Shown piece after piece: positions 25,529 through 33,430 of a stretch of 64,000 nt of DNA (position 1 is its first letter; each line of letters starts with the position of its first letter). The notes under the pieces are model-generated. The model worked only from the letters and a program-made list of their open reading frames with translations, was not told the origin of the DNA and made no database searches. A program made the position numbers and the translations under genes. Origin of the DNA: JBAZTO01 sp041661865 (GTDB lineage: Bacteria; Planctomycetota; Phycisphaerae; SM23-33); the NCBI GenBank assembly GCA_041661865.1, contig JBAZTO010000014.1, forward strand, positions 1 through 64,000, in the 5' to 3' direction.

Positions 25529-26452
25529 CTATTCAGATGACGGGATGTCGGCTGGAGCGGATGTTGCGCCCGGCAAGGTAGCCGGTTCCAATTCCGGTAT
25601 GGAGGCAGGTTCTGCCGCCGGCGCGGAGGTCGGTTCTTCTGCCGGCAGGGGCGCCGGTTCTGCCACCGTCGCGGCGGTCGGCTCTGTTGCCAGGACAGGC
25701 GCCGATTCTATGGCCGGCGCATAGGCCGGTTCCGTTGCCGGCGCGGTGGCGAGCGTGGCCGCGGAGGCCGAGGCGGGTTCAGCGGCTGGCACAGGGACAG
25801 GCTCCGCGACCGGCGCCGAGGTCGGCATCGTCGCGGGCAGGCGGACCTTAACGACTCTTTGAGCGGAGAAGGTCTTGCCCGTCAGGTAGTCGACAAACTC
25901 CGCGCGGACGGTGATCTCTCCGTGGGCAGGGAGGCTCTGCCAGGGGCAGACAAAGCTGAACTGCGCGCCGCCGATCATCGCGTTGGACCAGTTCTTCCCG
26001 ATCTCGTCGACGCCGAAGCGACACTCGCCGATGAGGTTTTCGCCGGTTGGGGCGGCCAAGTCGTAGATCTGAATTTTCACGTCCCCGGCAGCCTTGAGCG
26101 TGCTGCCCTGCGCATCGACAGGCCGAAGATAAACCTTGACGGCTGCGTCGCCCTCGCTGCCGTGCAGCGCCACGCCGCCGCTGTAGCGGCCTATCTCGAT
26201 ACCCGTGACGTAGAAGAGTTTCTCCAGCCGCCGAGGCCCCAGGCCTCGCAACGTCTGAAGGTCCGTGTTCTGGCGCCCGATGGTGTCCAGCAGTTCCTGG
26301 TTCTGGCGCACCAAGTCGCGGTCCTTCTGCTGCGTGTCGAGCCACTGCTGGTTGAGCCGCTCGAACTTGGCCGCGGGAACAGTGGGTTGGCAGCCGCCCA
26401 AAATCGACAGCGCCAAGCTCAAGGCCGCCGATGCCAGTGCCGCGCCGCGCAT
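25529..26452 (-). CDS. Lipoprotein with coiled coil and Pro/Ala/Glu-rich tail
   Basis: This lipoprotein of 307 residues has an ILGGC lipobox, with the cysteine at about residue 21. A short coiled coil (about 32-70, LVRQNQELLDTIGRQNTDLQ) precedes a globular beta domain (about 78-200). The last ~95 residues are a repetitive Pro/Ala/Glu/Thr tail, probably extended. Its ATG overlaps the clpP stop codon by one base (TGATG), so it is translationally coupled to clpP. The domain is not one I can name. An envelope role is likely. Confidence 0.65.
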   Translation of the reverse strand: MRGAALASAALSLALSILGGCQPTVPAAKFERLNQQWLDTQQKDRDLVRQNQELLDTIGRQNTDLQTLRGLGPRRLEKLFYVTGIEIGRYSGGVALHGSEGDAAVKVYLRPVDAQGSTLKAAGDVKIQIYDLAAPTGENLIGECRFGVDEIGKNWSNAMIGGAQFSFVCPWQSLPAHGEITVRAEFVDYLTGKTFSAQRVVKVRLPATMPTSAPVAEPVPVPAAEPASASAATLATAPATEPAYAPAIESAPVLATEPTAATVAEPAPLPAEEPTSAPAAEPASIPELEPATLPGATSAPADIPSSE

Positions 26453-27090
26453 CACTCCACCTTATCCTCGGGTTTGACCGGTGCTGGGACAGGCATGCGC
26501 TCCAGGATACGATCGACGCAGCCGTATTGAACCGCTTCGCCCGCGTCGAGCCACTTGTTGCGGTCGCAGTCGCGTTCGATGGTCGCGATGGACTGGCCGG
26601 TGCCCTCGGCCAGGATTTCATAGAGCCGGCGACGCAGGCGAATAATCTCGCGGGCCTCGATGTCCAGGTCGGTGGCCGGGCCTTCCAGCACGCCGTGAAT
26701 CAGCGGCTGGTGGATCAGGACGCGGCTGTTGGCCAGGATGTGCCGCTTGCCCTTGGCCCCGCCCACCAGCAGCACCGCCGCCATTGATGCGGCCATGCCC
26801 ACGCAGTAGGTGGACACCGGCGGACGGATGAACTGCATGGTGTCCAGGATCGCCAGGCCCGACGAAACGTTACCGCCGGGCGAATTGATATAAAGATGAA
26901 TGTCGGCGTGCGGGTCTTCGTTGCTCAGGAACAGCAACTGGGCCACGATGATGTTGGCCATGTCGTCGTCGATGCCGCCGCCCAGGAAAACGATACGGTC
27001 CTTCAGCAGGCGGCTGTAGATATCGTAGCTGCGCTCGCCGCGGCCGGTCTTTTCGATCACGATCGGCACGAGATGCTGGTTCTGTGTCAT
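26452..27090 (-). CDS. clpP: ATP-dependent Clp protease proteolytic subunit (copy 2)
   Basis: ClpP forms the two-ring peptidase chamber fed by ClpX or ClpA. This copy has 212 residues. The oxyanion glycines lie in YINSPGGNVSSGL. The nucleophile serine is in GMAASMAAVL, the histidine in VLIHQPL, and the aspartate in ERDCDRNKWLDAGEA. The sequence is clearly different from the second clpP just upstream (29 bases away), so this genome likely makes mixed or alternative ClpP rings. The tail PVPAPVKPEDKVE is extended. No clpX lies within the window. Confidence 0.94.
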   Translation of the reverse strand: MTQNQHLVPIVIEKTGRGERSYDIYSRLLKDRIVFLGGGIDDDMANIIVAQLLFLSNEDPHADIHLYINSPGGNVSSGLAILDTMQFIRPPVSTYCVGMAASMAAVLLVGGAKGKRHILANSRVLIHQPLIHGVLEGPATDLDIEAREIIRLRRRLYEILAEGTGQSIATIERDCDRNKWLDAGEAVQYGCVDRILERMPVPAPVKPEDKVE

Positions 27091-27119
27091 GAGCCTTTCC
27101 CTTTACCTGGGCAACCGAT

Positions 27120-27734
27120 TCACTTTCTCTTGGCCGGACCGGCCGGCTTATCCAGGATATCGTCGATGATGCCGTAGTCCTTGGCCTCCTGCGGCGTCAT
27201 GTAGCGGTCCCGCTCGGTTTCCTGCTCGATGAGCTTGACGTCCCGGTTGGTGTGCTTGGCCAACAGGTCGTTCAGCAGCCGCTTGGCCTTGAGGATCTCC
27301 TCGGCCTGGATCACGATGTCGCTGGCCTGGCCCGTCACGCCGCCCCAGGGCTGGTGGATCATGATCTTGCTGTGGGGCAGGGCGAACCGCTTGTTCTTGG
27401 AGCCCGAGGCCAGGATCATCGCCGCGCCGCTGGCGGCCTGTCCGACGCAGAAGGTCGCGATCGGGCAGGTCATGAACTGCATGGTGTCGTAGATGGCCAG
27501 CGTGTCGTCGACCGAACCGCCCGGAGAATTAATGTACAGACTGATCTCGCGGTCGGGGGACTTGTCCTGGAGCTCCAGCAGCCGCATGATCAGCCCGCCG
27601 GCTGAGCCGTGGTTGATGTCGCCCCACAGGAACACGATGCGTTCCTCGGCCAGCCGCTCTTCGAGCGTCATTTCCCGCCGCCCGACATACTCGCGGCTGT
27701 TGGCCTGGACAGCGTGGTTGTTCTGTCTATTCAT
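27120..27734 (-). CDS. clpP: ATP-dependent Clp protease proteolytic subunit (copy 1)
   Basis: This ClpP has 204 residues. The catalytic triad is present: serine in GQAASGAAMI, histidine in IMIHQPWGG, aspartate in ETERDRYMTPQEA. YINSPGGSVDDTLAIYDTMQF is the canonical ClpP segment. The start at 27734 has GGGAG seven bases upstream; an ATG ten codons earlier lacks a site. It lies 55 bases after trigger factor on the same strand. The order tig-clpP is common in bacteria; here the usual clpX is replaced by a second clpP and a lipoprotein. Confidence 0.94.
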   Translation of the reverse strand: MNRQNNHAVQANSREYVGRREMTLEERLAEERIVFLWGDINHGSAGGLIMRLLELQDKSPDREISLYINSPGGSVDDTLAIYDTMQFMTCPIATFCVGQAASGAAMILASGSKNKRFALPHSKIMIHQPWGGVTGQASDIVIQAEEILKAKRLLNDLLAKHTNRDVKLIEQETERDRYMTPQEAKDYGIIDDILDKPAGPAKRK

Positions 27735-27789
27735 AGCTTGCTCCCAAACGCCTTGGTGCATCATTTTATCGTCTTTCCAAGCGGGCAGC

Positions 27790-29277
27790 TTATTCGTCGG
27801 AGGACTTTTCCTCTGCGCTCTTCTTCTTGGCCTTCTTGGCGGACTTGGGGGCCTTGGCCGACTTCTTTTCCTTGGCCGGAGCCTTCTCCTCGCCCGCCGG
27901 CGCTTCAGTCGCCTCGGTCACCTCGGCCTTGGCCAGCAGGTTGTCCAGCACCCTGGCCTCGCGAAGGGAATCGGCCAGGGCTTCCAGCGAGCCGTCCTGT
28001 CCCAGTTCCTGGCGCAGACGCTCGGGACGGCGCCCCTGCTCGGCGGCCATCTGGGCGATGCGAGCGTTGACTTCGCCCTCGTGGACCTCGACCTTCTGGT
28101 CGTCGGCGATCTTCTTGAGGATGAAGGAAAGCTTCATCTCGGTCTTGGCCTGCTCGGTAGCGGCGGCCTGCAACTCCGTCAGCCGCTCGTTGATCTGCTC
28201 CTGCGGCACGCCGCGGTACATCAGTTCGACGTAGCGGCGCTGGAGCACGCGGGCGGCATAACGGGCGGCGGCCCCTTCGGGCAGCTCGAACTTCGCGCTG
28301 TCCAGCAGGTACTTGCACACCTGGTCGCGCAGCGACTGCTGGGTCTCGGTCTCGATCCGCTGCTTCATGCGGACGTTGATGTAGTCCCGCACCTCGGACA
28401 GCGACTCAAAGCCCAGGCTCTTGGCGAACTCTTCGTTCACTTCCGGCAGGACGCGCCGGCGGATGTCGGACAGTTCGATCTCGACGGTCAGTTCCTTCTC
28501 GCGCCATTCCTCGTTGGGATGGGCCGCGGGCGCCTTGACCTTCAGCGTGGCCTTCTGGCCGGCCTTCTTGCCCGCCAGCGCCGTGCCCAGGTCCACCAGC
28601 GGCAGGCCTTCGACCTGGCCCGGCGCGACGCGGAGGTTCAGGCCCGGACGCTCGACGGTGGCGATGCCTTCGCCGCTGATCTTCGCGCCGGCCAGCACCG
28701 TGTCGCCTTCAGCGGCCGGCGAATCGGTGGGCTCGAACCTGGCGCGGCTGACGCGAAGCTGTTCGAGGTACTCGTCGACGCGGGCGTCGGTCATCTCCAG
28801 CTTCTGGCGCGTGACCTTGATGCCCTCCAGCGCGGGCAGCTCGAACTCGGGCATCACCTCAATCTCGAAGCTGAACGTCATGTCACCGCTGTCGGGCAAC
28901 TGGATCTTGTCCAGGTCGATCTGCGGCTCGCCCAGCATCTTCAATTCGCTCTTCTCCAGCGCCGGCGCAATGGCCTCGGAGATCATCGCGTTGCGGACAT
29001 CCTCGCCGATCTCCTTGCCGAACCGCTTCTCGATGAGCCGCCGCGGGGCATGGCCGACGCGGAAACCCGGGATCTGGGCCGAGTGACTCAGCTCGCCGAA
29101 CATCTCGGCGAACTTGGCGTCGATCCGGGCCCGGGGGACCGTGATGGATATCTTCTTCTTGAGCGTCCCGGCGTCCTGAACGTCCACGATGTTCTCGGGC
29201 AACGCGGGCTTGGTTTCCTGCTCGCTCTGGCTGGTCTCGTTGGCGGCTGATTGCTGAGGGTTCTTCTCGTCGGGCAT
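27790..29277 (-). CDS. tig: Trigger factor (ribosome-associated chaperone)
   Basis: Trigger factor binds the ribosomal exit tunnel and shields nascent chains. At 495 residues it is longer than usual (about 430). The ribosome-binding signature GFRVGHAPRRLIEKRFGKEI is at about residues 58-77. The central region replaces a canonical FKBP domain with a divergent one (SPAAEGDTVLAGAKISGEG). The C-terminal helical arms follow. The last ~45 residues are a lysine/alanine-rich tail. The start at 29277 is preceded by GGGAG; an ATG six codons earlier lies before that site. The tail resembles the composition of the 28-residue peptide gene at 30204, which is curious but unproven as a link. Confidence 0.93.
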   Translation of the reverse strand: MPDEKNPQQSAANETSQSEQETKPALPENIVDVQDAGTLKKKISITVPRARIDAKFAEMFGELSHSAQIPGFRVGHAPRRLIEKRFGKEIGEDVRNAMISEAIAPALEKSELKMLGEPQIDLDKIQLPDSGDMTFSFEIEVMPEFELPALEGIKVTRQKLEMTDARVDEYLEQLRVSRARFEPTDSPAAEGDTVLAGAKISGEGIATVERPGLNLRVAPGQVEGLPLVDLGTALAGKKAGQKATLKVKAPAAHPNEEWREKELTVEIELSDIRRRVLPEVNEEFAKSLGFESLSEVRDYINVRMKQRIETETQQSLRDQVCKYLLDSAKFELPEGAAARYAARVLQRRYVELMYRGVPQEQINERLTELQAAATEQAKTEMKLSFILKKIADDQKVEVHEGEVNARIAQMAAEQGRRPERLRQELGQDGSLEALADSLREARVLDNLLAKAEVTEATEAPAGEEKAPAKEKKSAKAPKSAKKAKKKSAEEKSSDE

Positions 29278-29478
29278 GGCTGCACTAGCTCCCATTCGGG
29301 TTCACCGCGACCAGGCGCGCCAACGTGACGCGCCCCCGGCGGCTTTTATTTTGCCCCCCCCGCTCCGGCGACTCTATCGGTCGCGGGAGTTCAGGACTGC
29401 AAACTCTATGCAATCGCGTCCCGCCAGTCAACATGCAAGCGTCGTATTCTCAGAGCAAACGCCTCCCAAAAGAGCTTA

Positions 29479-29626
29479 GCCGCGAATTACAATTACGCAG
29501 ATTACGCGAATTCAAAGAGGTAAAGAACTGGCAGTAAGGCTGGAAAAATTGGTAGGGCGTGCAACTTATTGCACGCGGAATGAAGCTTATGAGTTTTTCG
29601 CGGCTGTCTTCGCGGAATTCGCGGCT
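29479..29626. repeat. Inverted-repeat element with internal hairpin
   Basis: AGCCGCGAATT at 29479-29489 is repeated in perfect inverted form at 29616-29626. Inside is a perfect hairpin, GCGTGCAA/TTGCACGC with loop CTTA, at 29557-29576. Sequence between them is AT-richer than the flanks (repeats such as ATTACGCAGATTACGCG). It looks like a small non-coding mobile or repetitive element. Confidence 0.55.
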
Positions 29627-29689
29627 GATTTCTTGTTACCACCCTACTTCACTTTCAGGTGCGATGGCCCTGGGCGTAATCTTGTAGCG

Positions 29690-29960
29690 TCTCGCGCCGC
29701 TGGCCGGGAACGTCGCGCGGCAAGGACAAGCCTCGACCACAAGAGCCTCTCGCGATGTCGCGCTGCGCGCGGCGAGCGACGAGAAAATTTCGCGACACGA
29801 TGCGCGGCGCGCCGCATCGCGCGATCGTCACCTCGACGGATGCGCCGCGCGAAGATTGTCGCGTCGCGCGAGCGTTAAAGTTTTTTCGCGTCGACCTCGA
29901 CCGTTCACTCTCGCGATAACGGCCCGCCGCAAGGCAACGAGCGGCGATTCTAACCCTATA
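29690..29960. other. CGCG/TCGCGA-rich non-coding stretch
   Basis: This segment is packed with CGCG, TCGCG and GCGCG words on both strands and does not encode a plausible protein; short open frames are Arg/Ser/Ala-rich and lack start signals. It is part of the 926-base gap between tig and the lysine-rich peptide gene. The remaining gap up to 30203 has more TCGCG words and two small hairpins (30103-30123 and 30125-30147) in the leader of the peptide gene. A second CGCG-rich patch occurs at 33.2 kb next to the parS-like site. Confidence 0.5.
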
Positions 29961-30203
29961 AAACAAGGCTCAAACAAACATGTATTTGCGAAGATGTGAT
30001 TCGGGCCGGGCCTCTCGTGATCCTCTCGCGTCGTCGCAACTTCCGCGACGCTCGCAAGAAAGACTCAACCCGCGCGGATAAATTTGTCGAGAAAATGTGT
30101 ATCAGCGCTTGCATGAGGCGCTGGCATACGAGTAAAAAAAACGTATGGACGTGCTTTACAAGACATGGGCTGAAGAGAAACCGACCGAAAGGAGGTGAAT
30201 CGA

Positions 30204-30290
30204 ATGGCCAAGAAAGCTAAGAAAGCAGCGAAGAAGGCAAAGAAAGCAGTGAAGAAGACCGGGAAGAAAGCCAAGAAATCCAAGAAGTAA
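30204..30290 (+). CDS. 28-residue lysine/alanine-rich peptide
   Basis: A very short gene begins at ATG 30204 with an outstanding ribosome site, AAAGGAGGTGA, and ends at TAA 30290. The product has 16 lysines among 28 residues, arranged as repeats of Lys-Lys-Ala, like the tail of histone H1 or bacterial histone-like proteins. A strong intrinsic terminator follows 55 bases later. The ideal ribosome site, the non-random composition and the terminator make it a real gene despite its size. Binding to DNA or RNA is inferred from charge alone. It lies immediately upstream of parA. Confidence 0.72.
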   Translation: MAKKAKKAAKKAKKAVKKTGKKAKKSKK

Positions 30291-30345
30291 CCGCCGATGG
30301 ACTTCGACGGTTCTTTTCGCCGGGAACGGCGGAGAGAAAAAATTG

Positions 30346-30385
30346 CAGCAGGCGCCCCTAGCCACGGCGGCGCCTGCTGTGTTTT
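30346..30385 (+). terminator. Intrinsic terminator after the lysine-rich peptide gene
   Basis: A perfect 11-base-pair stem, CAGCAGGCGCC (30346-30356) with GGCGCCTGCTG (30369-30379), is followed by TGTTTTT. It separates the peptide gene from the parA promoter eight bases later. Confidence 0.88.
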
Positions 30386-30392
30386 TAGGCGC

Positions 30393-30420
30393 TTGTCATC
30401 TCCCCGCGCACCTTTATAAT
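30393..30420 (+). promoter_or_regulatory. parA promoter giving an apparently leaderless transcript
   Basis: TTGTCA (30393-30398) and a perfect TATAAT (30415-30420) are separated by 16 bases. Transcription would start at about 30427-30428, exactly where the in-frame GTG of parA lies. An ATG at 30419 overlaps the -10 box and cannot be in the transcript. Confidence 0.65.
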
Positions 30421-30427
30421 GCCCCCC

Positions 30428-31405
30428 GTGCGCACCATCGCAGTCATCAATCAGAAGGGCGGGGTGGGAAAGACCACCACCGTGGTCAATCTCGGGGCGG
30501 CCCTGGCCGAGGCGGGTCGGCGCGTCTGCCTGCTGGACATGGACCCCCAGTCCCACCTGACGCTGCACCTGGGGATCGAGCCGGGCAACGGCCAGCGGAG
30601 CATGTACGACCTGCTGACCGATGAAGTAGCCGTCCCGGATGCCGCCGTTATGGTGGCTGAGCGACTCCACCTGGTGCCGGCCGACATCGACCTGGCCGCC
30701 GCCGAAGTCGAACTGGTCGGCACGGTCGGGCGCGAGCAGATCCTTCGCGACCGCCTCGCAACGGCCGACCTGCCCTACGACCTGGTCATGATCGACTGCC
30801 CGCCGAGCCTGGGACTGCTGACCCTCAACGCTCTGGCCGCCGCCGACGACGTGCTCATCCCGCTCCAGCCGCACTTCCTGGCCCTCCAGGGATTGGGCAA
30901 ACTGCTGGAGACCGTCGCCCTGGTGCAAAAGCGGATCAACCCGCGGTTGAAGGTTCTGGGCGTGGTCCTGTGCATGTACGAAAGCACCGCCCGCCTGACG
31001 GGCGAAGTGGTGGCCGACCTGCGAGGATTCCTCGACGCCTCCCGCTCCGGCGAAAGTCCCTGGTCGCAGGCGCGCATCTTCGAGTCGGTCATTCGCCGCA
31101 ACGTCAAGCTGGCGGAGTGCCCCTCCTACGGCAAGACGATCTTCAAGTACGAGCCCAGCTCCAACGGCGCCGCCGATTACGCCCGGCTGGCGACGGAGTT
31201 CCTCTCCCAGTTGAATGGCGCAGCCCCGGTTGAAGGACCGGCGAACCCGGCCGAGGCGACAGCGCCGCGGGAAACTCCGGCTGCGGAAGAATTGCCCACG
31301 CACAGCGAGTCCGCCGAGCCCGCAAACGCGACGCACTCAATCGCGCCGCCATCAAGCCATTCGGCCGACGCCAGCCCTCCGCACAGCGACCCTGATCCAT
31401 CATGA
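30428..31405 (+). CDS. parA: ParA/Soj family chromosome-partitioning ATPase
   Basis: This deviant Walker-A ATPase has 325 residues. Signatures are the N-terminal TIAVINQKGGVGKTTTVVNL, LLDMDPQSHLTLHLG and the Walker B segment YDLVMIDCPPSLGLLTLNAL. ParA proteins work with ParB bound at parS to move chromosome origins. The last ~75 residues are a Pro/Ala/Glu/Ser-rich tail not found in typical Soj. GTG at 30428 is preferred because the promoter places the transcript start there and it gives the normal ParA N terminus. No parB follows; instead a VanZ-like gene overlaps the stop codon. A parS-like palindrome lies 1.7 kb downstream. Confidence 0.88.
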   Translation: MRTIAVINQKGGVGKTTTVVNLGAALAEAGRRVCLLDMDPQSHLTLHLGIEPGNGQRSMYDLLTDEVAVPDAAVMVAERLHLVPADIDLAAAEVELVGTVGREQILRDRLATADLPYDLVMIDCPPSLGLLTLNALAAADDVLIPLQPHFLALQGLGKLLETVALVQKRINPRLKVLGVVLCMYESTARLTGEVVADLRGFLDASRSGESPWSQARIFESVIRRNVKLAECPSYGKTIFKYEPSSNGAADYARLATEFLSQLNGAAPVEGPANPAEATAPRETPAAEELPTHSESAEPANATHSIAPPSSHSADASPPHSDPDPS

Positions 31406-31842
31406 CGACGCGCTCTTCATTCCTTCGCCGACACAAGAAGGCCGTCCTGGGCGCCCTCGTCATCGCCTGGATATTGGCCCTGCTGGCCACGCACCTGCCG
31501 GGGCGCGACCTGCCACCAGGCCTGCTGAACCTGGGCGACACCGTGCTGCACTCGGTTGGTTTTTTCTGCCTGGCGAGCCTGTTCTGGCTGACCCTGGCCG
31601 CCTACAACGTCCGCCTGGCCCATCGCGTCACAACGGTCCTGTGCGCAATGATGATCTATGCGGCGGTTGACGAAACCACGCAGGCCTGGGTCAACCGATC
31701 CCCCGAAGTGGCCGACTGGCTGGCCGATGTGACCGGCGTGCTGCTGGCGGTGACGATCCTGGAAGTCGGCCGCCGCCTCGTCTTCGGGCCCCAGCATCGT
31801 GTCCAAGCCCCGCCCAATCCCTACCAGCAGCATCCGTTCTAA
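31402..31842 (+). CDS. VanZ-like membrane protein
   Basis: This small membrane protein of 146 residues has four hydrophobic segments and VanZ-family features: GDTVLHSVGFFCLASLFW, then the acidic pair in AAVDETTQAWV, and SPEVADWLADVTGVLLA. VanZ is known from teicoplanin resistance clusters, but most family members are of unknown function and probably act in the envelope. The start overlaps the parA stop codon by four bases (ATGA), so the two are coupled. The tail after residue 130 is hydrophilic. Confidence 0.8.
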   Translation: MTTRSSFLRRHKKAVLGALVIAWILALLATHLPGRDLPPGLLNLGDTVLHSVGFFCLASLFWLTLAAYNVRLAHRVTTVLCAMMIYAAVDETTQAWVNRSPEVADWLADVTGVLLAVTILEVGRRLVFGPQHRVQAPPNPYQQHPF

Positions 31843-31930
31843 CGTGTCGGCGCGTCGGCGCGACTTGACATTTCGGCGGCAAGAAGCTACTGTCGCTCGC
31901 ACTCTGGAAGCAAGTGAGCAAGGGATGGCT

Positions 31931-33034
31931 ATGTCCAAGGCTGGGCCTCTGAGCGTGGCGGTGATCGGCGTGGGCGGGTTCGGCGGCTTTACGCTGCAAG
32001 GCCTGCTCGCCAGCGATCGCGTCAAGGTCGTGGGGGTGGCCGACAAGAACGCCTCTGCCGCCGAAAAGGCCGGCCGCGCCGCCGGCGTGCCCAGCTACAG
32101 CGACAATCGCTCCCTCCTGGCCGAGACCAAACCACAGGCGGTCTACCTGGCCGTTCCGCCGCCGGCGTGCGCCGAACTCATCGCCGCCTGCGCCGAACGC
32201 GGCATCCACGTCTGGAAGGAACCCCCCCTGGCCCGCGACCTCGACGAAGGCCTGGCCATCGTGCAGCAGATGGAAAAGGCTGGGCTCAAGCTGGCCGTCG
32301 GAACCCAGCGGCGTTTCGCGCCGGGCTATCGCAAGGCCTGGGACCTTCGCGGCGAACTGGGGCGCGTGTTCCTGGCCCGCAGCCATTACTTGTTCAATTG
32401 GGGGCCGGAACTTCGCTGGCGAGGCGACAAGGCCACCGCCGGCGGAGGCGCCCTGCTGGAATTGGGCTACCATCCCATCGACCTGATGGTCTGGCTGCTG
32501 GGACTGCCCGACGAGGTGTACGGCTCGACCGCGCGCAGCAACATGGGCGGGGGCGGCCAGTCGGTCGACCGCCAACTGGCCGTCTACGACACCGAGGACA
32601 CCGCCGCGGCCATCCTGCGCTACAGTGTCGGCTCGATGGCCACCGTCGTGACCACGCGATCCTCCGGCCCGGTCAGCGAGGAACTCAGCCTCCACGGGCG
32701 ATCCGGCTCGATCACGGCCAACAGCGAGTGGTGCATGCTGCGCGACCCGGACGGCAAGGTTCTCGACAGCGTCAAGAGCGACATCGGCCCCGCCGACCTG
32801 TTCCGCCTCCAGGCCGAGGCGTTCGCCCAGGCCATCGCCGACGGCGGCAGCTACGAATGCTCGGGCAGGGAAAACCTCCTGAACCTGGCGGTGATCGAGG
32901 GGATCTATCTTTCCGACCGCACCTGCCAGCCCGAAAACCCTCTGCGACTGCTGACCTCCCGCGGCCTGAGCCTGGAAGAATGCCTCCAGCATCGGCCCAT
33001 CGACACATCCCTCCCGCCCACGACGATCGAGTAG
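31931..33034 (+). CDS. Gfo/Idh/MocA family oxidoreductase
   Basis: This NAD(P)-dependent dehydrogenase has 367 residues. An N-terminal Rossmann domain starts SVAVIGVGGFGGFTLQGL. The segment GIHVWKEPPLARDLDEG has the catalytic lysine of the EKP motif (here KEP). The C-terminal substrate domain has GGGALLELGYHPIDLMVWL, in which the histidine is the usual second catalytic residue. Substrates in the family are sugars and inositols; none can be assigned here. The start at 31931 has AAGGG six bases upstream; an ATG at 31925 is an alternative. Planctomycetes carry many paralogues of this family. Confidence 0.85.
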   Translation: MSKAGPLSVAVIGVGGFGGFTLQGLLASDRVKVVGVADKNASAAEKAGRAAGVPSYSDNRSLLAETKPQAVYLAVPPPACAELIAACAERGIHVWKEPPLARDLDEGLAIVQQMEKAGLKLAVGTQRRFAPGYRKAWDLRGELGRVFLARSHYLFNWGPELRWRGDKATAGGGALLELGYHPIDLMVWLLGLPDEVYGSTARSNMGGGGQSVDRQLAVYDTEDTAAAILRYSVGSMATVVTTRSSGPVSEELSLHGRSGSITANSEWCMLRDPDGKVLDSVKSDIGPADLFRLQAEAFAQAIADGGSYECSGRENLLNLAVIEGIYLSDRTCQPENPLRLLTSRGLSLEECLQHRPIDTSLPPTTIE

Positions 33035-33114
33035 CGGGTTCCGCCCCATGCGTTCCTCGGGGCAGCAAGCGCGCGGAACCCGGCCGATGCCGCTGCCAGG
33101 AACCATTCCCAAAA

Positions 33115-33130
33115 TGTTCCACGTGGAACA
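33115..33130. promoter_or_regulatory. parS-like centromere site
   Basis: TGTTCCACGTGGAACA is a perfect 16-bp palindrome. It fits the bacterial parS consensus TGTTNCACGTGNAACA, and the same core is used in Pseudomonas. It is intergenic, 1.7 kb from parA. This supports a position in the origin-proximal domain, where ParB would load. Confidence 0.75.
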
Positions 33131-33430
33131 ATCAACATTTGTGCGCGCAAATGGCTGATCCTGGCAGGATGGTAAATCGCGAATTATCCCGCGTTTTCAC
33201 TGCGTGCGGAGGCAAGTGATCGTCTATCGCGCGCATACCACGGCGCGCGATCCCCCGCTGCCCGCGCCGCGATTGTTGCGCAGGCGCGCTGTTCGCCAGA
33301 CCTGACACGCCGCGACCAAGCCACCCGCCACAGGAATTGACGCCGACCCCAAAACGGAGTAACCTTCCCTCATGCCCGGAATACAGAAGAATGTCGCCGC
33401 GCCGCACGGCGCACGATTTGGGGGCCGACC
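33131..33430. other. Intergenic stretch after parS, CGCG-rich with a hairpin
   Basis: No gene is supported. A perfect nine-base-pair inverted repeat, ATCGCGCGC/GCGCGCGAT with an eight-base loop, lies at 33226-33251. The area is rich in CGCG words like the stretch at 29.7-29.96 kb. It ends at the start of the type IIG enzyme gene. Confidence 0.5.

Noticed and set aside
29549..29878. 109-codon open frame in the CGCG-rich zone
   Set aside because: Its translation is dominated by Arg, Ala and Ser from repeated CGCG words, with no start signal or recognisable domain.
30419..30421. ATG at 30419 as the start of parA
   Set aside because: It overlaps the perfect TATAAT box and would be upstream of the transcript start; GTG at 30428 fits better.
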